Below, one piece after another: positions 32,501 to 41,251 of a stretch of 64,000 bases of DNA (the first letter of the stretch is position 1; each line of letters opens with the position of its first letter). The DNA is from Halobaculum litoreum (GTDB taxonomy: Archaea > Halobacteriota > Halobacteria > Halobacteriales > Haloferacaceae). Where the stretch lies: the NCBI RefSeq assembly GCF_030127125.1, contig NZ_CP126156.1:1-64000 (forward strand). Reading direction: 5' to 3'. The position numbers and the translations under genes are program-made. The notes beneath the pieces were generated by a model, which was not told the origin of the DNA, ran no database searches, and saw nothing but the letters and a program-made list of their open reading frames with translations.

Positions 32501-33011
32501 CTACCACCCACGGTATTGGTGCAACCCGTATCTGGAGAACATCTACCCCGCCGGCGAGAAGCCCCGGGATTTCGAACCGATGTACTTCGAGTCCGAGTTA
32601 GAGCGGCGCACAGTGTTCTGTGTGATGCAGTCGTCGCTGTTCTACCTGTACTGGATGACGTACGGGAACGAGCGTGACCTGAACTGGGGACGAGTGCGGG
32701 CGTTCCCGATGCCGAGTGATGAGGATATGGAGGATCACCGAGACCGCATCAAGGAGCTGTCCAAGTCGCTGTGGAACGGAATGGAGCGCATGTTCGAATC
32801 GGAGGGCGTGATTCACGCGGTGCAGTTCAAGCCGATCGTGAACGAGATTGATGAGTTGGTGGGTAAGTTGTACGGTCTCAACGACGAGATGGTGGAGTAT
32901 CTTCAGAACTATCACGCGGAATATGGCCGCGGGTTGAGGGACAGTGACTCGGCGTCGTTGGATGAGTTCCTCGATGAGGAGGAGCGTGAGGCCGTAGCGA
33001 CCGACGATTAG
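29503..33011 (+). CDS. Type IIG restriction-modification enzyme (fused nuclease and adenine methyltransferase; frameshifted)
   Basis: This protein of about 1170 residues combines functions. An N-terminal PD-(D/E)xK-like nuclease site is seen as RPDFEVRGVGVALMGENKS (about residues 84-102). A gamma-class N6-adenine methyltransferase follows, with the SAM motif DPACGSGHFLTTAMDE near residue 487 and the catalytic NPPYGDIMGQ near residue 804. The C-terminal part should be the target-recognition domain. One base is missing near 29675, between DIRPND and LERHLIEYVLDDLG. GC and codon use are lower than the neighbours, indicating separate acquisition. It probably cuts and protects DNA alone. BREX PglX is an alternative but no BREX partners are present. 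Confidence 0.85.
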
Positions 33012-33274
33012 AATGGACGACGTGGGGAGCGTGTGATATGAGACGATACAGCCCGACACCACTCCCTTGGCGGTGATTGAGTCATAAGCCGCGATAGGAG
33101 ATGGTCGAACAGTCAGATGCAGCAGTCTAAATCGAACGATTTGGCCCACCGTCTGTTAGCGACTGAGGGTTTCAACAGAGCCGTCAGGATAAAGCGTGAT
33201 CACGTTACTGAACTCACACTCTATATTCAGAACGAGACTTATGTCAACTCGGAGGGTCAGCAGAGCCAGTAGCT
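33012..33274. other. Intergenic region with transposon-end-like sequence
   Basis: No gene is seen. The segment gcgactgagggtttcaacag-agcc at 33159-33182 closely resembles 50776-50799. On the minus strand it reads GGCTCTGTTGAAACCCTCAG, like a transposon terminal repeat. Lower GC than the core. It separates the convergent type IIG and orc1 genes. Confidence 0.4.
33159..33182. repeat. Repeat unit resembling 50776-50799
   Basis: gcgactgagggtttcaacag followed by agcc shares most positions with gcgactaggggattcaacag followed by agct at 50776. Possibly a remnant insertion-sequence end or a protein-binding repeat. Confidence 0.4.
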
Positions 33275-34288
33275 CTACTCAGCGGCGTCAATGGACAGAT
33301 ACCGCGTCCCCCTCCCGCTTCCCTTCTTCCGGATACACCCGTACCGTACGAGGACGTTCAGATACCGGCGGCGGTCGCGACCGTGCGCGTCCGGGTACTC
33401 CACCTCGAAGAGGTCGGCTAGCTCCCCAGCCCGTATCTCGCCTGCGTCGTCGATCATGTGCTTCAACAGTCGATGCGGCGTGTCCAGGCGCTCCACATTG
33501 TACCGGCGGATCGACTCCATCGCCGGTTCGCGGACGTCGGCGATCAGCGCCGGCGTGACTCGCTCGTCCCGCGACTTTCCCTCCAAGTACGCCTCTCGGA
33601 GGATCGAGATCGCCTCACGAGCGTTGCCGGCGGCGGTGTCCGCGATCAGCTCCAGCGTCCCGTCCGTGATCCCGGACAGGTCGCCCGCGTCGACGCGCGC
33701 CTGGAGGATGTCGACGAGTTCCGACTGACTGTACCGGCTGAGTTCGATGTGCGGGCCGGTGCGGAGTCGCGACGGCGTCGCGGCGTCGAGGCGTGCGGCG
33801 AACCGCTCGTATTCGTGGACGACGAACAGCGGCGTCACGCCGTCCGCCTCGAACAGCACGTGCGGAAGGTGTTCGTCCTCGATGTGTTCCGCCTCGTCGA
33901 GCGTGAGGACGATCGGCGAGTCGGCGTCCTCCATCTGCGCGAGGTACGACGACGCGGCGTCCGCCTTCGGTGACGAGCGGGTTTTGAGTCCGGCGTCGAC
34001 CAACGCCTCTTCGAGGATCGCGGCGCGCGAGCGCGTCCGGAGGCAGTCGACGTGCGCGGTGTTTACCGCCGTCTCCCGGCGAAGTTCGCGGACGGCGAAC
34101 CGCGAGACGGCCGTCTTGCCCGCGCCGGTCGGCCCCGAGATACAGATCGGGTACGCTGGGCGGTCCGAGCGCAGCGGGTCCAGGGCGTTCGCGAGCTGCC
34201 CAAGCGCGGCGTCGCGGTGGGGCATCCGCTCGGGGACGCGGTCGAGTTCCAGGACCCGCGGGACGGATGTACTCACTCCGCCCGCCAT
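33275..34288 (-). CDS. Orc1/Cdc6-like AAA+ replication initiator
   Basis: This 337-residue AAA+ ATPase carries Walker A GPTGAGKT at residues 52-59, Walker B VLTLDEAEHI (Asp131-Glu132), and a sensor-2 region near GNAREAISILREAYLEG. The C-terminal winged helix ends GCIRKKGSGRGTRYLSIDA. In archaea Orc1/Cdc6 binds origin repeats and loads MCM. ATG 34288 is used, but GTG 34276, overlapping the upstream stop in GTGA, is an equally good start. It is coupled to the 118-residue gene upstream. It likely drives replication of the excised element. Confidence 0.87.
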   Translation of the reverse strand: MAGGVSTSVPRVLELDRVPERMPHRDAALGQLANALDPLRSDRPAYPICISGPTGAGKTAVSRFAVRELRRETAVNTAHVDCLRTRSRAAILEEALVDAGLKTRSSPKADAASSYLAQMEDADSPIVLTLDEAEHIEDEHLPHVLFEADGVTPLFVVHEYERFAARLDAATPSRLRTGPHIELSRYSQSELVDILQARVDAGDLSGITDGTLELIADTAAGNAREAISILREAYLEGKSRDERVTPALIADVREPAMESIRRYNVERLDTPHRLLKHMIDDAGEIRAGELADLFEVEYPDAHGRDRRRYLNVLVRYGCIRKKGSGRGTRYLSIDAAE

Positions 34289-34629
34289 TGGTGCCGCGGG
34301 TGAATCCAATCCCAATCCTCGAGGTCGACTTCCGCGAAGTAGTCCTCGCGACCGGCGTACCGGATCTCCTCGGGCGCGTCCCGGGCGAGGTCGTCGACGC
34401 CGTCGGCGTCGAATCCCGCGGCGACCACATGGTTCCAGAAGTAGTCCCAGAAGAGGGCGACCTCGCACTCGTTCACGAGGCCGAGCAGTTCGTAGCGCCC
34501 TTCGTCGGCATCGGTGAGGTGGCGGGTCAGCGTGATCGCTTCGCTCGGGGAGCGGTGTTCGGCGATCGTCCACGCGAGTTCCCCTTTCACGTGAGTAAAG
34601 AGGCCGTGTTTCGGGGTTGACTTTGACAT
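34273..34629 (-). CDS. Small partner gene upstream of orc1
   Basis: This 118-residue acidic, Trp-rich protein begins MSKSTPKHGLFTHVKGELAW and ends in DLEDWDWIHPRHQWRAE. The first Met of the longer frame (34737) is rejected because the extension is AT-rich and falls across the promoter region. It overlaps the orc1 start by 4-16 bp, so the two are translationally coupled. No family was recognised. The position suggests a regulator or accessory of the initiator. Confidence 0.68.
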   Translation of the reverse strand: MSKSTPKHGLFTHVKGELAWTIAEHRSPSEAITLTRHLTDADEGRYELLGLVNECEVALFWDYFWNHVVAAGFDADGVDDLARDAPEEIRYAGREDYFAEVDLEDWDWIHPRHQWRAE

Positions 34630-34637
34630 CAACTCGT

Positions 34638-34655
34638 TACCAACACGGTTTGGTA
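34638..34655. promoter_or_regulatory. Inverted repeat at the orc1 operon start
   Basis: taccaa-cacggt-ttggta is a perfect 6-bp inverted repeat beginning 8 bp upstream of the 34629 start codon, well placed for an operator or an initiator-binding site. Confidence 0.4.
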
Positions 34656-34834
34656 TTAGAAGCGAGCCAAGGGCGGAGTGTAAGTAGAGGCACCCGGATG
34701 CGGGGGTGTTTCCCTTGTGAAAGTGATGCCTTATCACGAAAATGGTAGTCGGTGGCTGTAAATCACCTAATAAGCGCTTAGCGCAATATCAGTAGCAAGT
34801 TCGGTGTATTCTTAACACACATACCTACAAGAGT
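34656..34834. promoter_or_regulatory. Divergent intergenic region, orc1 operon / membrane gene
   Basis: No gene is seen. The DNA is AT-rich towards 34835, with the palindrome aagcgctt (within taataagcgcttagcgc) and AT blocks (gtattcttaacacac) suited to a promoter for the rightward membrane gene. Confidence 0.4.
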
Positions 34835-35518
34835 ATGATTATGGAGTCAGGCGTTCTCATGCAATTGGCTTTCGGCCGGAGTCTCGTTTTTGTTTCGTAT
34901 ATATTACTGCCCGGATATATCGCATATAAGATGTTTTTGCGGGCGAGTATTGATAAAGATAGTTTTGCCCAGTACGACCGGATTTTCCTGACATCTATCT
35001 TTGGTGCGGTCTCATTGATATCATACGCATTACTTCATAAGCTAAATTTGGGGGCTTGGATGGACTTCATCCTCAGTAACAATGGAATTTGGTGGTCGTG
35101 GGAAGTATTCGGGTCTCGGCGAATTCTACTATCTGAATTGGGATCAAATTCTATAATTGACTTCGGATTCGGTCTATCAGGACAGGTAATTATTATCTCA
35201 ATGGTAGGTTATGCAGTCGGAACCCTCTACGCCAGACATGATTTGAGAAGTCACAGAAGTGAACCCTGGGAGACTCTGCTACAGAATGCAATGGTTGGTA
35301 GTGGAGTTGAGGTTGTGATGACTGATGGAACTACTGTTACTGGAAGATTAGTCCGTATTGGAATTAACTCATCTGAAAATGATCTGCTTATTCGTCCGGA
35401 AGAAACTGATTCACCAGACGAGACACAGGGGGGTGTCATCTACATAAATTCCGACAATTTGAGCCAACTCCGACTATTTGAACCAGTAGGTCCTACGGTA
35501 GTTGATCTCACTGAGTGA
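34835..35518 (+). CDS. AT-rich membrane protein, DUF6338-like
   Basis: This 227-residue protein has four hydrophobic segments in residues about 8-125 (LVFVSYILLPGYIAYKMFLR, FLTSIFGAVSLISYALLHKL and others). A C-terminal soluble beta domain reads VEVVMTDGTTVTGRLVRIG and VIYINSDNLSQLRLFEP, resembling a small Sm/SH3-like barrel. The arrangement resembles DUF6338, a family of unknown function. GC is far below the element average, so this is imported cargo. A role in surface exclusion or defence is possible but unproven. Confidence 0.62.
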   Translation: MIMESGVLMQLAFGRSLVFVSYILLPGYIAYKMFLRASIDKDSFAQYDRIFLTSIFGAVSLISYALLHKLNLGAWMDFILSNNGIWWSWEVFGSRRILLSELGSNSIIDFGFGLSGQVIIISMVGYAVGTLYARHDLRSHRSEPWETLLQNAMVGSGVEVVMTDGTTVTGRLVRIGINSSENDLLIRPEETDSPDETQGGVIYINSDNLSQLRLFEPVGPTVVDLTE

Positions 35519-35760
35519 AACACGGGGTCGCGCGCCAATGTCACGGGGATCCTCGATGTATGCACGCCGGCCGTATGCACACCCCTTACGAGCGGGGGTC
35601 CTCGTGCATACATCCGGACGGTCGCTCGCGTCGAGTCCGCAGCCGAGCGGCCGCGCGGGTGGGGGTATATAATGCGCGACCCGTCCAGTAACTCCAGATC
35701 GACGCGATCCGGACTCCGCTCATACATACGGTTATAAACGGGGGAGGTCAGCCGCCGAAT
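35519..35760. promoter_or_regulatory. Control region with GTATGCAC inverted repeats
   Basis: A perfect 12-bp inverted repeat, gatgtatgcacg (35555-35566) and cgtgcatacatc (35603-35614), brackets a third half-site cgtatgcac (35572-35580). TATA candidates are tatataat (about 35676-35683) and gttataaa (35731-35738). The latter is about 25-30 bp before the 35761 start, with gggaggt (about 35742-35748) as ribosome site. Probable operator array for the ribbon-helix-helix protein. Confidence 0.62.
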
Positions 35761-36030
35761 ATGGGCACCGACCGAACGACCCTACGTCTCTCGGACGAAC
35801 GGAAACGACTGCTGGACCAAGCCGCCGGGATCGTCGCGGACGGCGACGACGACCCGCCGCGGTCCGACGTGATCGACGCGGCGTTGACCCACCTCGTCCA
35901 ATCGGCGCGGAACGTTGAGGACGCGAGGCAGGACTACGACCCGCGCACGATCCAAGATATCGCGAACACTGACGTTCTCGGGCTGTACTACCGGACGAGT
36001 ATCGAAAGTCGGTGGCGCTGGACAAATTGA
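35761..36030 (+). CDS. Ribbon-helix-helix regulator, DUF7386-like
   Basis: This 89-residue protein reads MGTDRTTLRLSDERKRLLDQ with RSDVIDAALTHLVQSARNVE, the strand-helix-helix pattern of RHH/CopG-type DNA-binding proteins. The tail (IANTDVLGLYYRTSIESRWR) matches a haloarchaeal family I recall as DUF7386. The upstream GTATGCAC repeats are plausible autoregulatory sites. The gene sits before the HEPN-like gene on the same strand but 178 bp away. Confidence 0.75.
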   Translation: MGTDRTTLRLSDERKRLLDQAAGIVADGDDDPPRSDVIDAALTHLVQSARNVEDARQDYDPRTIQDIANTDVLGLYYRTSIESRWRWTN

Positions 36031-36208
36031 TTTCAGACGGAATAGTGGCAGGTCTGAATCCGTCAATCCAGGATGGGACTGTGAGGCGTGGTGTGCTGGA
36101 TACCGTGGTTTTCGAGAACTCGCGCTCCTCACACCGAACCGAAGTAGTTGGATGCAGCGTAAATTATCACGCGGCAATTTAACATAAGGAACTGGCAAGG
36201 CTTAGATC

Positions 36209-37516
36209 ATGGACGAGCGGTTCCACGACGCATATCAACAAATTTGGAAACGGCCCGGAACCGACGAAGTACGTGTAAAAATGGGCCGGGGATCCGTGTT
36301 CAAGAGGAATCTACACGGAGCCATTCGAGATCTTGGACTTGAAAGAGACTATCACCGAATCACAAATAGTGGTCTATTTAACAAATTCGCCGATGGCCTC
36401 ATTGAAATAGCCGAAACCCACGGAACAAACCTCACTGAAGACGAGTTCAATGCTCACTTTCAAACTAAGAAGGAAGAAATTTTCTCGGATTGGTTAGGAG
36501 CACCACCAGCCACGTACACGGTGGTTTTCCCAATTATGATTCGGAGCAAACACTTCCCGGATGAAGTCAAACTCTACGAGTCAAAAGCAGAGCAGATCGA
36601 CGAAGCCCGATGGGAACATTATCTCACAGCGGCCGAGAATGACGATGATTCTGATTTTGGTTCTTTCCTTGATGCACTACCTAATGACTACTCTGACCAC
36701 CCGCTGAAACGGCGTGAATGGACTTTCTTGATGGTCGAAATTAATGCTCGGGATCAGTCCTACGCGTTACGCAGGGTTTCGGGCTGTCGAAACGCGCTTC
36801 GCCGAGATGAATTTCTTTGAAGAATTGTGGACCGCAGGTATGCCACGACCGGGAAATTCGACCCGTCCTCCCTACGAGAAGTGGACTAGACATCAAGAAC
36901 CACCATTCTACCTCATATTTCAGGAAGGGAATTTCGTTTCGCATCGGCCAATGGATTTCGATTATCGACGGACAGTGGGTCGGTTCCACTTCAACCATAC
37001 AGATAATGTTGATACAATAAGTGATATCCCGACATTCGATTACGATGCTGACAAAGGAACTTATGAAGGATATCTCATCAGTGCTCTACTTGCGTACCAA
37101 GATGGGATAACCGAACGGTCTGTCCGGCAATCGTTCTTCAGTTTTTGGAGAGGTATTGAGATCCTCACAAACACCAGTAACTATTCGAATGCTGGCGATT
37201 TTGACAAAATGGTTGACCGTGCTGAGTTCGCGTTATCGTATCATCATGACGGTGACGACTCGCTTCGTCCCGAATTGAAGCGTGCAATCGATGAGATAGA
37301 AGAGAAACGCCACAGCTGGTTCATGAAGGGCTGAAGACCGAGATACATCAGGGGCACCGCAATGGGGCAAAATTACTACTAGACGGGTTGTTACTCCTAT
37401 ACATCGACAAATTCGGCCAATGGGATCTTGAGGATATGTCCTCTTTCCTAAATTACGGAGTCGAATATCAAGAAAAGGTTCATTTCTTCACAACCTTGCT
37501 GAAGGATCTATCGTAG
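36209..37516 (+). CDS. HEPN-like (Apea-type) protein, probable antiviral RNase (two frameshifts)
   Basis: Three frame segments join into about 435 residues. The first starts MDERFHDAYQQIWKRPGTDE. The second continues at GFRAVETRFAEMNFFEELWT (indel near 36775). The third follows an indel near 37320. Restoring one T at ggttcat gives RHSWFHEGLKTEI, an R-x4-H motif of the HEPN ribonuclease type, then HQGHRNGAKLLLDGLLLLYI and a stop at 37516. The fold is helical in the C-terminal half (YLISALLAYQDGITERSVRQ). Apea-like HEPN proteins include phage-defence RNases. Low GC marks it as cargo. The assignment is tentative. Confidence 0.55.
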
Positions 37517-37596
37517 GGGAACCACAATTAATAACTATGTGATGAGGGACTCGCGTCAATATTCCTCTCCCTTAGCGAAACATATTACCAACTGGA

Positions 37597-37899
37597 TTAC
37601 AAGCGGATCCACTCGCGATTAATCTGCTCGTGAGACTCGACCTGAAGTAGCATCGTTCTCCAAGAGGATCTGCCCGGCGACCCGCCGGATCGGCGCGCAC
37701 TCGTGCGAGCCGGGACGTATCCGTCCTCGGGGACGCGCACGAGGTACGTCCGCTCTCCCAGCCGCTCGGTGAACGCCGTCGTGTTCTCGGGAAGGTCGCC
37801 CTCGTCGTCGAGGATCCCGTCCCGCTCCAGAAAGTCCGACCGCTCCAGCACGATCCCGACCGAGTCGGTCCCGATCTTCCGTAGCTGTCTGTGTGGCAT
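37597..37899 (-). CDS. Hypothetical small protein (AbrB-like?), C-terminus uncertain
   Basis: The N-terminus MPHRQLRKIGTDSVGIVLER is beta-rich and recalls SpoVT/AbrB-type swapped-hairpin regulators. ENTTAFTERLGERTYLVRVP follows. The last 30 residues turn Arg/Ser-rich. An alternative frame from about 37710 (HECAPIRRVAGQILLENDAT) ends earlier at 37619 and may be the true C-terminus. An inverted repeat lies just upstream. Unknown function. Confidence 0.5.
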   Translation of the reverse strand: MPHRQLRKIGTDSVGIVLERSDFLERDGILDDEGDLPENTTAFTERLGERTYLVRVPEDGYVPARTSARRSGGSPGRSSWRTMLLQVESHEQINREWIRL

Positions 37900-38053
37900 A
37901 TTCGGCGGCTACCCTCGGGGTGTGATAAAACCCCGCCCGAGGGGAGGGCACCCCAAGGGGACCCCCACGGGGAACCCGCTGTTCAAGTCAGGGTATTAGT
38001 GAGGGGGAGGGTTCGCCGCCCGTATCGGCCCGCGGTCGGCCGACGGAGAACCT
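37900..38053. promoter_or_regulatory. Divergent region before the structural operon
   Basis: It contains a perfect 8-bp inverted repeat, ccctcggg (37912-37919) and cccgaggg (37936-37943), with ttttatc on the minus strand between them as TATA for the leftward gene. Further runs such as ccaaggggaccccc follow. gtattag about 37993-37999 may be the promoter of the rightward structural operon. Confidence 0.5.
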
Positions 38054-39669
38054 ATGACTGCGAAACGCGGGGCTGACGCCCCCACGACGGACGGTGAATC
38101 GGACGGAACGACTCTCGCGGACCGGCGCACGTTCATCAAGGGCGTAGGCGCGACAGCCGCGACGCTCGCGACGGCCGGAGCGCGAGCGCCCAAGAGACGA
38201 CAACCGCGGACGGACCGGAGTGGACGACGGGACGCGACGGCCTCGCGTGGTCCTCGGACTACGTCCAAGACCCGTACATCGCGGAGGGGACGCTGACGCG
38301 CGCCCGGCACCGCATGGAGTGGGGCGCGGACGACGACGCCCTCACCGCCTACGAGGACGACAGCGGCGAGAAGGCCATGCTCCCGGGCTACGTCCCGCGC
38401 GAGGACACGGAGAACGTCGTGACGCTACGGGCGGACAAGTTCGACTTTCAGGGAGGGCGCGAGTTCCCGCGTGGAGAGAAGTACGACGCGGACAGCGACG
38501 GGGACGCTGACGAGGACGTGTCCGCCCTCGACCAGACGCATTGGTCCACGACCGACGCGACGAACGGGACCGTCTCCGTGTCGAACGCGGACCTCGACGT
38601 GGAGAAGGCGCTGACGGTGTCCTCGTCGTCCGTGGCGGGCGGCGAGACGGTGACGGCGGCGTTCTCGGACTTCGCCCTCTCGGACGCGGCGGAGAAGCGG
38701 TACCTGCAATTCGTCGTGAACGTCGAGGCGCTGACCTCGGGGGCGACGGTGGAGGTGGCGGTCCTCGACGACGACGGAGACGAGAAGGTCGTATCCGCGT
38801 CCCCGGGCGCGGACACGTCCACGGCGTCCGTGTTCGCGGCCGCGACCGGATCCGGAATCGTCCTCCAGCAACGCCTCGCGGACCTCACGACGAACGCGAA
38901 CGGGGACGGGACGTTCGACTCCCTCGACAGCGTCGAGGTCCGCATCAAGGACGCGGACGCGACGGTGACGTTCACCGCGCTGGACGTGGAGCGCAAGTCC
39001 CGGTGGACGTTCGGGTCGTACCTCGCGAACGAGGACACCGACTCGGAGGAACGAACCAAGCGGTACGAACCGGGTCCGGGGGACTTCACCGTCACCGGGC
39101 TGGACACGCTGGGGGACGTCCTCGGGGCGGACTCGGCTGTGATCCACGACGTCACCCAGCCGTTCCGGTACACGCTGGCGGACTCGACGCTGGACTACAT
39201 GTTCCGGTTCGTGGAGGCGACGGACTACCCGGGGTATGACTACGTGTTCGAGCAACGCGGGAAGGTCATGGTCCCGACAGCTATCGACCTCACCCACTCG
39301 GGCCTCACGTTCATGGACGAGGTCGCGGTCCCGCCGGGTCGCTACAAGTCGGTGTGGACGCTCGCGGGCGTCGAGGACACCGAGTTCGCGGACATGGACG
39401 AGGACTCGAAGGTGTACCACGGCGGGGCCTACGACTCGGAGGGGAAGGACGCGGAACTCCGCAGCTCCGTGACGGCGGACACGGTGTTCGCTTACGGGGC
39501 GGACCTTCTCGTCACCGAGGCGAACATGGACACGGCGGCGTCCGAGGGCGGAATGGGCGGCGGCGGGGCCGCTCCGTCCGAGAAGAAGGACGGGGGCATG
39601 TGGATCTTCGGCGGCGTGTTCGCCGGGATCGCGGCGTTCGTCGCGGCGCTCCGGAGTGGGTGGGCGTAA
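38054..39669 (+). CDS. Tat-exported, C-terminally anchored surface protein (candidate spike or coat; frameshifted)
   Basis: About 538 residues. The N-terminus has a twin-arginine signal, DRRTFIKGVGATAATLATAG, with a likely cleavage after ASA. An indel near 38182 precedes the mature start QETTTADGPEWTTGRDGLAW. The ectodomain is acidic and beta-rich (DQTHWSTTDATNGTVSVSNA, LQFVVNVEALTSGATVEVAV). The C-terminus is a Gly-rich linker, then a membrane helix GGVFAGIAAFVAALRSGWA. It is the first gene of the 38-49 kb operon. The layout is that of a membrane-anchored virion or vesicle surface protein. No homology could be checked. Confidence 0.7.
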
Positions 39670-40205
39670 TGTCCGCCGCGGATCGGTTCCGGGCGACGCT
39701 CGCGGTGGTGTGGCTTCTCGCCACGACGTCGCGGGCGTGGCTCGCGGCGCGTCTCTCCCTCCCCCGCATCCGGGGGGTGTTCGTCGCAAGCGGGCGCGAC
39801 CGGGCACAAGCGAACCCGAGAAAGACGGCGGCGGCGGCGGCTGGGATCGTCTCCAGCGTCGGCCTCGTCGGCCTCGTGGAGCAGTATGGGGTCGGGGGCA
39901 TCGGCTACGCGATCATCCTCGAAACTATCAGCGCGATCCAATCGTTCGGCGGGACTATCACGGCCCCGTTCCGGGCGTTCGGGTCGGGACTCGCGGACCT
40001 CGTGGCGGCCGCGTTCCCGGTGCGGATCGTGAACGAGGCGGCGGACTTCACGGCCTTTTCCATCACGCGGGGTGAGTGGTCCATCTTCGGGCCGTTCACC
40101 TTCGCGGTGGGCGTGGCGGCGACGCTCGCGGGGCTGTGGGTGTTCCTCGAAATCATCCGCCGGATCGACCTGTCCCTGTTCGGGGCGCTACTGGACCGGA
40201 GGTAG
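39669..40205 (+). CDS. Membrane protein of the structural operon (178 aa)
   Basis: The ATG overlaps the previous stop (TAATG). The protein has a hydrophobic N-terminus (TLAVVWLLATTSRAWLAARL), a central helix (AAAAAGIVSSVGLVGLVEQY), an amphipathic or hydrophobic middle (ETISAIQSFGGTITAPFRAF) and a C-terminal helix (FTFAVGVAATLAGLWVFLEI). Probably several membrane spans. No family was recognised. Tight coupling to its neighbours indicates a shared assembly role. Confidence 0.68.
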   Translation: MSAADRFRATLAVVWLLATTSRAWLAARLSLPRIRGVFVASGRDRAQANPRKTAAAAAGIVSSVGLVGLVEQYGVGGIGYAIILETISAIQSFGGTITAPFRAFGSGLADLVAAAFPVRIVNEAADFTAFSITRGEWSIFGPFTFAVGVAATLAGLWVFLEIIRRIDLSLFGALLDRR

Positions 40206-40208
40206 CGA

Positions 40209-40559
40209 ATGGGCGCGAGCATTGGGGGCGTCGAGGTCGTGAAGGGGACCCGCGTGAAGTGGGGACTCCTCGGTTCGATCCTCGTGGGTGGGCCGCTCTA
40301 CGCCTACTTTGAGGGTGTGATCGGCCTCGTGCAACTCGTCGGCGGCGGGATCGGCGCGGGACTCGACGGTGTCGAGTGGTTCGTGTCGGAACTCGTCGGT
40401 GGCGTGTTCTCCGGTGTGACGGGGAGTATCGGTTCGGCGTGGGCGGGGTTCCTCGTGGGCGTCCGGTTCGCTGGACCGGGGGCGTTCGCGGTGACGGTCG
40501 GCGCTACAATGCTCACGCTGTTCCTGTTCGTTTGGGGGGTGAGTCGGGTCCGTGGCTAA
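40209..40559 (+). CDS. Small membrane protein of the structural operon (116 aa)
   Basis: It has three hydrophobic regions: WGLLGSILVGGPLYAYFEGV, a Gly-rich amphipathic centre (LVQLVGGGIGAGLDGVEWFV) and a C-terminal helix FAVTVGATMLTLFLFVWGVS. It starts 3 bp after the previous stop and overlaps the next gene by 8 bp. The repeated Gly/Val amphipathic segments resemble its neighbours at 39669 and 40552, suggesting related membrane components. Confidence 0.66.
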   Translation: MGASIGGVEVVKGTRVKWGLLGSILVGGPLYAYFEGVIGLVQLVGGGIGAGLDGVEWFVSELVGGVFSGVTGSIGSAWAGFLVGVRFAGPGAFAVTVGATMLTLFLFVWGVSRVRG

Positions 40560-41007
40560 GAGAGACACGGGCGGCGGTGGCGGTAGCGGTGTCCTCTCGC
40601 GGCCGGGGTCCTCGTCCGATGGGTCGTCCAGCGGCGGATCCGGCGGCGGGGGAACCGTCCCGTCGTGGGTGTTCAACCCGCGAGCGAAAATCCTCTCGGT
40701 GGTCCTGTCGTTCCTCGTGGGCGGGTTCGCGGCGGTGAACCGGACGCTGACGGGGACGGTGGCGACCGTCACCGGAGAGGTCCGAGGCGCGTTCCGGGAC
40801 GCCGGCCTCGCGGTGGAGCGGGCGTTCGCGTCGGGGGGCCTCGCGGTCCTCGACGCGCAAGCGACGGTGAACCGAGCGATAGCTGGGGCGGCTGGGGACG
40901 CCGGCCTCGCGGCGCCGCTCGTGATAGCGATCCTGTTCGCTGTCGCGGCGGCGGCGACGTTCGCGGCGCTCCGGGCGCTCTTGAACGGGGTGAAGTGGGT
41001 CACATGA
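40552..41007 (+). CDS. Gly/Ser-rich N-terminus membrane protein (151 aa)
   Basis: A GTG start inside the previous gene opens a Gly/Ser linker (GGGGGSGVLSRPGSSSDGSS). A hydrophobic segment follows (ILSVVLSFLVGGFAAVNRTL), an amphipathic middle (AGLAVERAFASGGLAVLDAQ) and a final helix (APLVIAILFAVAAAATFAAL). No family was recognised. Overlaps on both sides show strict co-translation. Confidence 0.64.
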   Translation: MAKRDTGGGGGSGVLSRPGSSSDGSSSGGSGGGGTVPSWVFNPRAKILSVVLSFLVGGFAAVNRTLTGTVATVTGEVRGAFRDAGLAVERAFASGGLAVLDAQATVNRAIAGAAGDAGLAAPLVIAILFAVAAAATFAALRALLNGVKWVT

Positions 41008-41249
41008 AGCGAGAACTCGGGGCGTTCGTCGGCGGGCTGGGGACGGTAGTCGCGACGCTGTGGCACTTCGGGATCGCGAACATCGCGGAACTCCAGTCGG
41101 TTCTCATCCCGCTGGCGTTCACGGTCGCGCCACGAGTCCCGTATCTCGACGCGGCGACGCTCCAGAAGGCGGCGGTATCGGTGACGGTCGTGTTCATCGT
41201 GTTCACGGCCGGGAAGATAGCGGCGGACGCGGCTCGGAGGTTCAACTAA
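41004..41249 (+). CDS. Two-helix membrane protein (81 aa)
   Basis: The start overlaps the previous stop by ATGA. Helices are about residues 7-27 (AFVGGLGTVVATLWHFGIAN) and 58-75 (AAVSVTVVFIVFTAGKIAAD). A small holin- or scaffold-like topology, but function unknown. Confidence 0.62.
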   Translation: MKRELGAFVGGLGTVVATLWHFGIANIAELQSVLIPLAFTVAPRVPYLDAATLQKAAVSVTVVFIVFTAGKIAADAARRFN

Positions 41250-41251
41250 TC

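Noticed and set aside
29503..33011. BREX PglX methyltransferase
   Set aside because: Similar size and methylase type, but no BrxA, BrxB, BrxC, PglZ or BrxL gene nearby and an N-terminal nuclease-like site is present.
34630..34737. Longer N-terminus for the 118-residue gene
   Set aside because: The extension crosses an AT-rich promoter-like region and the inverted repeat; MSKSTPKHG is a better start.
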